Shown piece after piece: positions 1-7,140 of a stretch of DNA of 64,000 nt. The DNA is taken from NCBI GenBank assembly GCA_946480925.1, contig CAMLLU010000014.1, positions 45,855 through 109,854 of the forward strand. The letters run 5' to 3'. The DNA comes from an uncultured Rivibacter sp. GTDB taxonomy: Bacteria; Pseudomonadota; Gammaproteobacteria; Burkholderiales; Burkholderiaceae. The position numbers and the translations under genes are program-made. The notes beneath the pieces were generated by a model that saw only the letters and a list, made by a program, of their open reading frames with translations, did no database searches and had not been told where the DNA came from. The stretch's first letter is position 1, and the number at the start of each line of letters is the position of its first letter.

Positions 1-42
1 GGGCAGCCGCTGCATGTAGGGTTTGTAGCTTTCGATGCGCAT
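1..42 (-). CDS. 5' end of a leftward gene, truncated by the window
   Basis: An ATG at 42-40 on the minus strand opens a frame that stays open to the window edge (14 codons, MRIESYKPYMQRLP). A strong Shine-Dalgarno AGGAGG lies about 6 nt upstream (plus 48-53), which is the main reason to call it. It is divergent from the hypothetical-gene chain starting at 246. Too little is visible to name a family. Confidence 0.5.
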   Translation of the reverse strand, partial: MRIESYKPYMQRLP

Positions 43-245
43 TCAATGTCCTCCTTCACGTAGGAATGCACTTCGTGTATCGGCCGGCACGACGAGAACT
101 GTAGGCACTGACGCCCGATGCCTTACCCATGGGCGCGGCCAACATGTCAGCGCCTCCGTCAGCATGAAGTGGACTCTGCTTCAGGCCCCTTGCCGCTTCA
201 TGTCGATGGCGTCGAAAGTGGAGATTTGTTCCACCGAGTTCCCGT

Positions 246-794
246 ATGCCGCAAGCCGAAGCCAAGGACAGAGTTGAAGACGATGCCGAGGATGCAGACC
301 TCTTCACGGGCGCCTTCATCGTGCGCATCGCCGCATTGGCACCGCAACGGGTCATCGCCGCCACCGTCACCCCCCTGAACCTTGGCACGAACGAGCCAGA
401 GCTGACCGCCATCGTCGGTTGGGAGGGCATCGAGACCGTCAGCACCTCAGTGAGCCTGCAGGCCGAGCCTGGATGCGGGGCGGCCAACGCTTGGTTACGC
501 TTCATGCAGATGCTGTGGGCTGTGTTCGGTCCGACGACGCTGCCCGAGCCGGAAGCGCTTGGTCCCGGCCGGTGGTCGAGCATCGTGCTCTCGACGCAGG
601 AGCTCGACGGTGAGCTGCACCACTCGGTTCTGGTGGTGGTCGACCGGTCCCGTGGAACCGCCCGGCTGGTCCGCTCCGACCCAGCTCGACAAGGCGCCGA
701 AGTGCAGCTGCCGGCAGACCTGCTGACGATGGACGCGGGTACTGTGCTGGTGGAGATGACGTCCAGACTCCTCCTGGGACGACCATGGCGGTAG
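246..794 (+). CDS. hypothetical protein, first gene of an overlapping chain
   Basis: A 182-residue frame starting at the first ATG after an in-frame stop. No obvious Shine-Dalgarno precedes it, so the true start could be further in. The protein is soluble-looking, with no signal peptide or membrane segment. It has an acidic N-terminus and beta-rich stretches (VLVVVDRSRGTARLV, and TVLVEM near the C-terminus). I do not recognise the family. It overlaps the next gene by 10 bp and heads a run of same-strand genes joined by short overlaps up to 2,714, which suggests one translationally coupled transcript. Confidence 0.5.
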   Translation: MPQAEAKDRVEDDAEDADLFTGAFIVRIAALAPQRVIAATVTPLNLGTNEPELTAIVGWEGIETVSTSVSLQAEPGCGAANAWLRFMQMLWAVFGPTTLPEPEALGPGRWSSIVLSTQELDGELHHSVLVVVDRSRGTARLVRSDPARQGAEVQLPADLLTMDAGTVLVEMTSRLLLGRPWR

Positions 795-1234
795 AGCGCG
801 CCGATGCCGACACGGCTCCACGTCACGAGCCGCCATGCCACGGAGACCATGCAACGTGGTGGTCGAGACTGCGCAGGTCCTTCTGCGCGCCGTGGCGAGC
901 ACGAACTGGGAAGACCGCCATGAGGTCGGCAGCCAGCTCGGCCCTGTTGAGGCACATCGAGGTCCGTCGAATGGCGGAGGGCAGCATCGGCGAACGCGCA
1001 TGGATGCTGTTGACCTGCTACGGGAAGTTCATGGCGCCTCCTCACTCGGGCCGCTATGTCAGCGCACTGCCCTACGAAGAGCAGTTGCAGCTCGTGCGCC
1101 GGCTTCAATCTGGCGAAACCGTGCCGGTCCACCTGATGCACCGCCATCGTTCCGGAGACTACAGAGCCTCTTCACTGCGGTGGACACCGGCCGGGCTGGT
1201 GATGGTCTTTTCCGACCATGAGGTGCCGGCATGA
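785..1234 (+). CDS. hypothetical protein, coupled to its neighbours
   Basis: A 149-residue frame whose ATG lies inside the end of the preceding gene and whose TGA overlaps the next ATG (ATGA at 1231-1234). The N-terminal third is basic and Arg/Trp-rich. The C-terminal part (about residues 60-149) looks more like a folded domain, with a YEEQLQLVRRL helix. Family not recognised. The overlaps on both sides are the best evidence that it is translated. Confidence 0.5.
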   Translation: MAVERADADTAPRHEPPCHGDHATWWSRLRRSFCAPWRARTGKTAMRSAASSALLRHIEVRRMAEGSIGERAWMLLTCYGKFMAPPHSGRYVSALPYEEQLQLVRRLQSGETVPVHLMHRHRSGDYRASSLRWTPAGLVMVFSDHEVPA

Positions 1235-1668
1235 CGACCGACCAGCCGCTGCCGGAGGCTCCCTCCGGCTACGAGTGCCTGGACCTCATCTGGTCACTGC
1301 TGGTGCCGGCTGCGGATGCGTACGTTGCCGTTCTGCCGCTGTCGGCCGACCCCGCGTGGGCAAGTGAACACGGTCTCCGCTCCGTCGCCATCAGCTTGTT
1401 CAAGCAAGGGGCCGCCAGAGACGAGCTGCATAGGACTCCGGGTCATTCAACGCTGCGCCGCGTGAGAGCGCGACATCTTCGCCTGTTGGAGAAGCAGTTT
1501 GAGTGTCAGGCCCTGGCGGTCCTGGGAGCCATCGCCGACCAGGTCCGCACGCGACACCCGACCGCTTCTTCCGCGCAGCTGCTGATGGCAACACGCGACG
1601 CGTTCCGGGCCCTGCAGCGCGCTGCCTTCCCTGCCGACGGCGCAGCTTCGGCGCACCAACAGGGATGA
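1231..1668 (+). CDS. hypothetical protein, helical
   Basis: A 145-residue frame starting at an ATGA overlap with the previous stop. It is predicted largely helical (for example RHLRLLEKQFECQALAVLGA), with no signal peptide. It ends 38 bp before the favoured start of the next gene, or with a 4-bp ATGA overlap if that gene starts at 1665. I do not recognise the family. The position inside an overlapping chain suggests joint expression with genes from 246 to 2,714. Confidence 0.5.
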   Translation: MTTDQPLPEAPSGYECLDLIWSLLVPAADAYVAVLPLSADPAWASEHGLRSVAISLFKQGAARDELHRTPGHSTLRRVRARHLRLLEKQFECQALAVLGAIADQVRTRHPTASSAQLLMATRDAFRALQRAAFPADGAASAHQQG

Positions 1669-1706
1669 GACCGACGGCGAACACAGCCCGTTGTGGTGAG
1701 GCGCGA

Positions 1707-1940
1707 ATGACAGTCGCGGACCTGATTGACATCCTCAAGGAGCACAGCCCCTCCGCGACTGTAGTGCTATGGGGCCCCACAGTCTGCGGCAACCATGTCT
1801 CGAAGCTCCGCTTCGACGAGGTACAGGTGTTTCAGCTGGGTGCCCGCGAGCGTAATGGTCTGCTCCTGTTGGAAATGTGGGAGGAAGGCGACGCAGAGCT
1901 GCAAGGTCCATTGCCTGGCGTGGTGCTCGGAGGCCAGTGA
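1707..1940 (+). CDS. small hypothetical protein (77 aa)
   Basis: The favoured start is ATG 1707, preceded by GGTGAGG. From there the protein begins MTVADLIDILKEHSPSATVV, which resembles the opening of many small conserved proteins of unknown function with a 'V.dLI..L.....da.V' pattern. An upstream in-frame ATG at 1665 makes a perfect ATGA overlap with the preceding stop but would add 14 residues of low-complexity sequence. Either start is possible. The stop shares one base with the next gene's ATG (TGATG), again suggesting coupling. Confidence 0.55.
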   Translation: MTVADLIDILKEHSPSATVVLWGPTVCGNHVSKLRFDEVQVFQLGARERNGLLLLEMWEEGDAELQGPLPGVVLGGQ

Positions 1941-2491
1941 TGCGCATCCTCTACTGCGGCCTGAGCGGCGTGGTTCACCCGAGCGCCACGACCTATGCCC
2001 TCGTCCGCGGCAAGAACCCATGGACGGACGGGCACGCCGAGTACGAGGCAGTGCCTTGGCTCGCTCAGACCTTGGAGCGCTGGCCTGACGTGAAGGTTGT
2101 TCTCACGTCGACGCAGCCTTGGAAGCTCGGCTTGGCGGCCGTCCTGCAGCGCATGCCGGCACTGGCCGAGCGCGTCATCGGCTTCACCTTCGAGGACCTG
2201 ACCAACCGGCCTGTACGCCTCGTGCGCACCCGCTCCGGCGCAAGCCGTCTTTCTTCGTACAGCAGTGAGGACTATTGGCGCATGAACAAGAGCGACATCG
2301 TCGTCGCCCATGTGGCATGGCTCCAACCTGCCGCGTGGGTCGCCGTTGACGACGAAGACATCTTGTGGCCGCCTGAGCACGCGGCACGCATATGCATCGT
2401 GGATGGGTGCGAAGGACTGAAGCACCCTGCGGAGCAGGACCGGCTGCTAACGTGCTTGCAGATGAATCTCGGACCGGGCGTTCAGCAATGA
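1940..2491 (+). CDS. HAD-like protein lacking the catalytic aspartates
   Basis: A 183-residue protein laid out like the small HAD domain of the 'Swiss-army-knife' RNA-repair-associated type (this family assignment is from memory of motif order). Motif I at residues 4-13 reads LYCGLSGVVH where active members have LDxDGVLH, so both aspartates are replaced (Gly7, Ser9). Motif II (VVLTSTQPWK, about 52-61) and motif IV (WVAVDDED, about 137-144) are intact. A normal phosphatase nucleophile is therefore absent. It may bind a substrate without turnover. It starts at a one-base TGATG overlap and ends with an ATGA overlap. Confidence 0.6.
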   Translation: MRILYCGLSGVVHPSATTYALVRGKNPWTDGHAEYEAVPWLAQTLERWPDVKVVLTSTQPWKLGLAAVLQRMPALAERVIGFTFEDLTNRPVRLVRTRSGASRLSSYSSEDYWRMNKSDIVVAHVAWLQPAAWVAVDDEDILWPPEHAARICIVDGCEGLKHPAEQDRLLTCLQMNLGPGVQQ

Positions 2492-2562
2492 AGGTCGTCC
2501 CTCTGGAAGAACCCATCGCGCAGATTTCGGCCGAGAACATGCATCCGCCGCTGCTCGGATGA
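2488..2562 (+). CDS. tiny coupled ORF (24 aa), possible antitoxin-tail remnant
   Basis: Starts at an ATGA overlap with the HAD gene and ends in another ATGA overlap. The peptide contains PIAQISAENMHP, which resembles the C-terminal tail of MazE/AbrB-type antitoxins (typically 'I.pENrH.ev'). No DNA-binding part is present, so if related it is a remnant. Significance rests mainly on the overlaps, so confidence is low. Confidence 0.25.
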   Translation: MKVVPLEEPIAQISAENMHPPLLG

Positions 2563-2714
2563 CAAGAGTTTCAACGTTGAAACTCGAGACCGCGTATATC
2601 AAGTGCCACAGCTGTGGCCGGTCGCATTTTGCGGTGGCCACCAAGTACGCGCCGCCGGTCCGGTGTGGTAAGCCGCAGCGCACCCGGAGCCGGGTGCGAG
2701 GCCTGGCGGGTTGA
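2559..2714 (+). CDS. small Cys-containing ORF (51 aa) spanning a palindrome
   Basis: ATG 2559 overlaps the preceding TGA as ATGA. The frame encodes a basic 51-residue peptide with one CHSCG knuckle (residues 16-20) and a single later Cys (RCGKP). That is like a zinc ribbon in which the second CxxC has decayed; Com-type proteins are a loose comparison. Codons 4-9 lie inside the 20-bp palindrome at 2566-2585, so a repeated DNA element is read here as part of a frame. It could be a real end to the gene chain or a chance frame. Confidence 0.3.
   Translation: MTRVSTLKLETAYIKCHSCGRSHFAVATKYAPPVRCGKPQRTRSRVRGLAG
2566..2585. repeat. palindrome copy 1, 20 bp, GTTTCAACGTTGAAAC core
   Basis: Perfect 20-bp palindrome with the 16-bp core GTTTCAACGTTGAAAC flanked by GA/TC. 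It lies 157 bp from copy 2 and falls within the small frame starting at 2559. See the finding on all six copies. Confidence 0.9.
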
Positions 2715-2722
2715 GCCGGACC

Positions 2723-2740
2723 AGTTTCAACGTTGAAACT
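2723..2740. repeat. palindrome copy 2, 18 bp
   Basis: Perfect 18-bp palindrome, same core as copy 1, in the gap between the rightward chain and the convergent gene ending at 2811. It is followed at 2744-2764 by a hairpin with a 9-bp stem and 3-nt loop that has no T-tract. Confidence 0.9.
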
Positions 2741-2810
2741 CATGGCGACTGCACGGCAGTCGCCACGGAGTCCGCATGGCTTGCAGGCGCTTGCGTTGAA
2801 CGCTGGAACG

Positions 2811-3137
2811 TCATGCATCCTCGAGCGGAAGGCCAGCCTCGACAAACTCTTCGGCCGAGCACCCTGCGGCCTCCATGTGGCCGCGCGCTTCTCCCTCACT
2901 CACCGCGCGGATGCCGCTCCCGCTCTGCCATGAGTTCTGGCCGACTCGCTCGGCCCACATTGAGCGCGGCCCGCCCTCGCCCGCGACAAAGAAGCGGCCC
3001 TTCGTCGTGCGATAGAGCTGGGTGTGGTGCCACCCGAAGTCCCCGCGGTCTTGAGTCGACGACGCCAGTTCGCACACGCGGATGGCCTTGCTGGTGTCAT
3101 ACGCCTTGCCGTCAATGACTTGCTTCATCTTCTTCAT
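2811..3137 (-). CDS. small conserved hypothetical protein (108 aa)
   Basis: The sequence begins MKKMKQVIDGKAYDTSKA and contains LYRTTKGRFFVAGEGGP. This matches, from memory, a widespread small family of unknown function with a 'I.Gk.YdT..A' opening, a 'LYrTkkG.yFl.geGG' core and a C-terminal segment rich in acidic residues. No catalytic motif is known to me. It is the last gene of the leftward unit headed by the promoter at 6,999-7,027. No strong Shine-Dalgarno is visible. Confidence 0.7.
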   Translation of the reverse strand: MKKMKQVIDGKAYDTSKAIRVCELASSTQDRGDFGWHHTQLYRTTKGRFFVAGEGGPRSMWAERVGQNSWQSGSGIRAVSEGEARGHMEAAGCSAEEFVEAGLPLEDA

Positions 3138-3238
3138 TCCGGTTGATTGCTGTTTGCGCGCAGTACATCGCGCGGCGCCTGGCGCCGCCGTGGTCGACGC
3201 GCGACAGCCAAGTCGACTTCAGGTGTAGAAGCCGCGTT

Positions 3239-3841
3239 TTATTCTTCGGACTCATCGTGGTCCGCTTCGGCCAAGTAGCTCGCCTCGTCGATGTAGGTGA
3301 GGCGCACGCAGTCAAAGCAGACGCGCAGGTACGCCTCGTGCGTTTCGAGGCCTTCCTCGGCCGTGGGAACCACCTTGTTCAGCACGCGCAAGGCCAAGGG
3401 CTCGGGCATGTCCGGCGCATCGGCAAGCAGTGCGGATAGGTTGTATTCGGCGAGATAGAGATGAACCATCTCCGCGAGCGTCTCGAGGACCGTTCTGCCG
3501 GGGCCGGCGTCGTGATGCCGTTGTGATGGCTTCGTGGCTGCGCAGCTCAGGCCGGCGCTTCCACGCCGCAGCCGGAACACCCGCTCCAGCAGCCATCGGA
3601 AGCCTGCAAAAGTCAGCGTGCGTTCCTTAAAGGTGAGCTTCATACGAAGCTCCTGGAAGGGCAGCGGCGGCGTCGACCAGAAGTCCTCGCCGAACCAGGC
3701 GGTGAACGTCGTCACGAGCCACAGTTCATAGACGAAGTCGACGGTGAGTTCGAATGTCCGCTCCTCGGCTCCTGTTGGTGTGATGTACGGCGTGCGCGAG
3801 GCGCGCGAGCTGAGGGTTCTCGAATTCTTGATGTTCTTCAT
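3239..3841 (-). CDS. hypothetical protein (200 aa)
   Basis: Start chosen at ATG 3841 (MKNIKNSRTLSS). The open frame extends upstream to 4012, but that part is Cys/Pro-rich and does not look like protein. No Shine-Dalgarno; the bases before the start are an A/C-rich run (CAACAACAAACACC), as at the other starts of this unit. Aromatic-rich middle (WLVTTFTAWFGEDFW) and acidic C-terminus. Family not recognised. About 200 bp separate it from the upstream gene; that spacer holds two hairpins. Confidence 0.6.
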   Translation of the reverse strand: MKNIKNSRTLSSRASRTPYITPTGAEERTFELTVDFVYELWLVTTFTAWFGEDFWSTPPLPFQELRMKLTFKERTLTFAGFRWLLERVFRLRRGSAGLSCAATKPSQRHHDAGPGRTVLETLAEMVHLYLAEYNLSALLADAPDMPEPLALRVLNKVVPTAEEGLETHEAYLRVCFDCVRLTYIDEASYLAEADHDESEE

Positions 3842-4044
3842 GGTGTTTGTTGTTGGTGCCGGCCGCTTGGGGCACGGCGATGCCTGACGCAGACAAAGCT
3901 GCGCCAGGCAAGTGAATGGGGTTGACTTGCCGGCGGTGCGCAGCGGCGCCGTCGCCTTGCGACACACCGTGAGGCTTTCAGCGCATGCCTGCCAAGCGCA
4001 GGCATACGACATGGCAAAGGGCGCGTATCGAACGCGTCATTGCC

Positions 4045-5877
4045 TCATTCCAGGTATTCGCCTCGGGCCGTCTTCGGTTCGCTGAGCTCCGACGGCAGTT
4101 CGTACGCTTCAGCTTCCGGGGGCTGCAGCAGTTCATCCGGCATCGGCAGCACCACGACCCGCTCGGCGCGTCCCGCGACGCGCTGGACTTCACTCACCGC
4201 ATCGGGGAGGCGCGCGAGCACGTCCTTCCAGCCGCCTTGCGCCCAGTTGGTCTGCTGCATCAGGCGCCGCATGCCGTCGTGGTCGTTGGAGCCGCAGATG
4301 GCGAGCTTCCAGCTCGGTTCGCTCTCGCCCTTGGCCTGGGTCCACAGCGGACGCAGGCCGAACTCCTCCAACTGGCGGATGAGGCTGCGGCGCTCGTCCT
4401 GCGGGCCGTGCAGCACCTCCTTGAGGATGTCGTAGATGCGGGCGTGCTGCTTGCGGCGCTCAAGGCCATGGGCCACGTACAGCGCCACCTTGCGGCGCAG
4501 CAGCCATTCGAGGCAGATGTCGCCGTCCCGGCTCACGGCGACGCTGCGCGGCTGCCGGATGCCCAGCACGTCGATGAAGTGGTCGACCCGCTGGGCAACG
4601 GCAACGGCGTCCTGGGTCAGGGTCACGTAGCCGGCGATGATGGTCGCGTACTTGCTGGCGTCCCGGCTTTCGTGACCCAGCGCGATGAGCATCCCGCGCG
4701 CCAGGTGCAGGGTGTCGCGCATCACCGGCCACCGCGACAGGAACAGCCGGCGCAGACGGGCGCCGAGTTCCACGGTTTCGTCACGCCGCGCCGGGTCCAG
4801 CAGCGGCTGGCCGTCCTGGCGTGACGACTCGGGCAACCGGTCCAGGTGGACGCGGATGGTCCGCGCTTCGGTGGCGGCATCCATCACCGGCAGACTGATG
4901 CCGGCCAGCATGGCGCCGGCGGGGGCGTTGAAGCGATGCAGGCGCCCTCCGCGGACCCGTGCATGGTTCTTCTGACCGGAGGACTGGGTGCCGCTGCGCA
5001 GCACCTCGAACAGGTCGGCGACCTTCTTCTTGTCCGCGCTCGACTCGGCCTCGTCGACCAGCACGGTCATCGGGCGCTCCTCCAACTCGGCAAGAACCTG
5101 GGCCTTGGTGGGGATGCCGTCGCGGCGGAACACCTGCGGCCCGAGCAGGTTCAGGGTCAGTTCCGCCAGCGACGTCTTGCCCGAACCCTTGTCGGCCGTG
5201 ACCGCCAGAATCCACTGGGCCGGCAGCGCGGAGCTGAAGGCCGCGGCCGCGAGCCAGCCGGCCGAGGCGACGACGTCGGCCTCGCTGCGGAAACCGAAGC
5301 TGCGGAAGGCCTGCAGCACGTGCTGCACCTCCTCGTTCGAGGCACTGGGCGTCTGCAGCGTGAACCCGAGCGACGGGCCGGATTGATAGCACGGGCCGGT
5401 GTAGTCCGGGGCGGCCAGGATGCGACGCCCCTCGGCGGTCATCACGCGCTCGCCGTCGTTGATGATGAGTTCATCGCCGTCGCGATGCAGGCCTGGGCCA
5501 CGCACACGCGACCAGTCGAACAGGCCCATGTCCTGGCAGCAACGCACCATCTCCCGCACGAGCGAGTCCGCGTCGAACTTGCTCTTCTTGGTCTTCGGGT
5601 CGGTAATGGTGTAACGCTCGCAATGCTGCGGTCCCAGCAGCAGCCAGAGCTTGCGCTCGTTCAGGTCCTGCGCCTGCAGGGTGACGTAGCGGCCGGAGAC
5701 CAGCGACTGGATGACGAGGCCGCCGTCGGCCGTGGTGCCGGCCGGCTCCCAGCCGCCTTCGGGGCTGGCAATGCGGCCGTTGCGCTGCGTGCGGTCGTCG
5801 ACCTCGGGCAGTTCCGGCGTGGTCGGCACGGCAATGCGGTGGCCGAAGAAGGAAACGATGTTGTTGGTGAATTTCAT
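4045..5877 (-). CDS. P-loop ATPase, helicase/primase-like, mobile-element type
   Basis: A 610-residue protein with a clear Walker A (ADKGSGKTSL, about 228-237) and Walker B (MTVLVDEAESS, about 268-278), followed by an Arg-rich segment. The ~220 residues before the P-loop contain no recognisable primase motif. Layout and context resemble the DUF927/superfamily-3-like ATPases found on phages, plasmids and integrative elements, where they act in element replication; that role is inferred. Start ATG 5877 (MKFTNNIVSFFG) has no Shine-Dalgarno, only an A/C-rich lead-in. Member of the leftward unit. Confidence 0.65.
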   Translation of the reverse strand: MKFTNNIVSFFGHRIAVPTTPELPEVDDRTQRNGRIASPEGGWEPAGTTADGGLVIQSLVSGRYVTLQAQDLNERKLWLLLGPQHCERYTITDPKTKKSKFDADSLVREMVRCCQDMGLFDWSRVRGPGLHRDGDELIINDGERVMTAEGRRILAAPDYTGPCYQSGPSLGFTLQTPSASNEEVQHVLQAFRSFGFRSEADVVASAGWLAAAAFSSALPAQWILAVTADKGSGKTSLAELTLNLLGPQVFRRDGIPTKAQVLAELEERPMTVLVDEAESSADKKKVADLFEVLRSGTQSSGQKNHARVRGGRLHRFNAPAGAMLAGISLPVMDAATEARTIRVHLDRLPESSRQDGQPLLDPARRDETVELGARLRRLFLSRWPVMRDTLHLARGMLIALGHESRDASKYATIIAGYVTLTQDAVAVAQRVDHFIDVLGIRQPRSVAVSRDGDICLEWLLRRKVALYVAHGLERRKQHARIYDILKEVLHGPQDERRSLIRQLEEFGLRPLWTQAKGESEPSWKLAICGSNDHDGMRRLMQQTNWAQGGWKDVLARLPDAVSEVQRVAGRAERVVVLPMPDELLQPPEAEAYELPSELSEPKTARGEYLE

Positions 5878-6006
5878 GTTGGATGTCTTTCGATGGCCTT
5901 CAGTCAGGCGGCATGGGTTCCGTGAACCTTGTGGTGTCGCCGCCGGCGAGAAGGCCGGTCGTGCGGAGGCCGCGCAAGAGACGCACGGCCTTCGATGGAT
6001 GGGGAT

Positions 6007-6040
6007 GTAAAAGAGATACGGCGTCCGAAGACGCCGTATC
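6007..6040 (-). terminator. rho-independent terminator-like hairpin inside the leftward unit
   Basis: An 11-bp perfect stem (6015-6025 with 6030-6040) and a 4-nt loop, read on the minus strand as TTCG, followed by TCTTTTAC. It sits between the gene at 6078-6599 and the ATPase gene, downstream of a boxA. Full expression of the later genes would need read-through or a second promoter. Confidence 0.6.
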
Positions 6041-6077
6041 GAGAGTGGTGAGCCCGCACCGGCGGGCAGTTGAAGCT

Positions 6078-6599
6078 CTATGCCTTGCGGCGCTTGCGCT
6101 TGGCAGCGGTCAGCAAAGCGGCATCGAACCTTTCGGCAGCCTCTTCGAAGCGGTCGAACTGGTCGGCGAAGAAGCTTTGCGAATTCCTCGCCGAGTCGCG
6201 CGCCAGCGCGATGACTCGGTCGGTCGGGCGACGCATGTGGTCGTCCATCTCGTCATACGGCAACCGCTCGCCGGTGTAGTTGGCGGCCTCCGATAGGGAC
6301 TGCGATGCGACGTGGCAGTCGGCGATGGCCTCAATCAGCCATCGAACTTCCTCCAAGCTGGGGCCATCCCTCAGGGAGAACACCACGTCTCGGTCGGGCA
6401 ACCAGCAGCGGCCCTTCGGACCGTTCAGGTAGGCCTGGTCTTCGCGCCAGATGACCAGCCACGGGGCGAGTACCGCGCGAATGACAAAGCAGTCAGACTC
6501 CCATTCGACGCGCAATGCGTACTGGGCGACTTCGCTGCAGTGGTTGAGGGACGCCAGGTGCTCGAGCACGCCGGCAGTGTTCGTTTTGGTGATGTTCAT
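6078..6599 (-). CDS. hypothetical protein (173 aa), first gene of the leftward unit
   Basis: The frame is open upstream to 6959, but protein-like sequence begins at ATG 6599 (MNITKTNTAGVLEHLASLNH), so that start is used. No Shine-Dalgarno; lead-in AAAACCAAC. It has a mixed alpha/beta N-terminal domain (about 1-100) and a helical, highly basic C-terminus ending in KRKRRKA, which could contact nucleic acid. Family not recognised. It has a ~390-nt leader with hairpins and a boxA. Confidence 0.6.
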   Translation of the reverse strand: MNITKTNTAGVLEHLASLNHCSEVAQYALRVEWESDCFVIRAVLAPWLVIWREDQAYLNGPKGRCWLPDRDVVFSLRDGPSLEEVRWLIEAIADCHVASQSLSEAANYTGERLPYDEMDDHMRRPTDRVIALARDSARNSQSFFADQFDRFEEAAERFDAALLTAAKRKRRKA

Positions 6600-6998
6600 G
6601 TTGGTTTTGCTTTTGAACGTGGAGGTCGGCAGCGAGCCGGCTCCGGGGCCCCCGCAGTCTGCGCGGGCCGAATGTTTGGGGGGTGCCTGCAGAGCGCTGC
6701 GGCGCCGCCGTCCCTGACCGGGACGGAAGGTGCAACCGAGCACCCGGGCCGCTGACTGGGCGGTTGTTACCGGGCTGATGGGCTGCGGGCAGCTTGTTAA
6801 AGAGCAGTCGACCGCGGCACAGGCCACAGAGGACGGGAGCGACCCCGGAGGGTCCAGAAGCGTGGGTGTCGTGAGTCCCGGAGGACTCGTCGGCCTGGGC
6901 GAGCGGGTCGCTTGAGCCGAAAGACAGCAGCCAACTCCCCGTCGGGGAGCCTCTGCCATGGGAGGCCGGTGGAACCACCGGCTGATGAATGAGCGTCC
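6600..6998 (-). other. long structured 5' leader of the leftward unit
   Basis: About 390 nt without a credible gene. Read leftward from the promoter it holds four compact hairpins: 6966-6981 (7-bp stem), 6935-6949 (6-bp), 6873-6888 (6-bp) and 6841-6854 (5-bp). The last two share the same 4-nt loop. A boxA follows at 6794-6806. This order is reminiscent of rRNA-type or phage-type antitermination leaders. Confidence 0.5.
6794..6806 (-). promoter_or_regulatory. boxA-type antitermination element
   Basis: On the minus strand the sequence is TGCTCTTTAACAA, matching the rrn boxA consensus (GCTCTTTAACA) bound by NusB/S10. It lies within the transcribed leader, ~190 nt upstream of ATG 6599 and upstream of a terminator-like hairpin at 6007-6040. 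That placement suits suppression of premature termination over the leftward unit. Confidence 0.65.
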
Positions 6999-7027
6999 AA
7001 TGTAGCCGGGCGTAACGGCCGCGGCAA
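6999..7027 (-). promoter_or_regulatory. sigma70-type promoter for the leftward unit
   Basis: Minus strand -35 TTGCCG (7022-7027), 17-bp spacer, -10 TACATT (6999-7004). Transcription would start near 6992 and give the hairpin/boxA leader. Confidence 0.5.
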
Positions 7028-7140
7028 TGGCTCATGGTTGTGCGTGCGTGGCGGATTTCACGGCCATGCGTTGACCGCTCGCATCGCGCCGGTTCAGCAA
7101 GGCTGGGCTTGCCGAACCGTTACGCGTTACGCATCAGGAG

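Noticed and set aside
56..1147. 363-codon open frame on the minus strand over the first hypothetical genes
   Set aside because: Arg/Pro/Ser-rich sequence without domain character; the plus-strand chain with short overlaps is better supported.
2744..2764. 9-bp hairpin after palindrome copy 2 as a terminator
   Set aside because: No T-tract on either strand.
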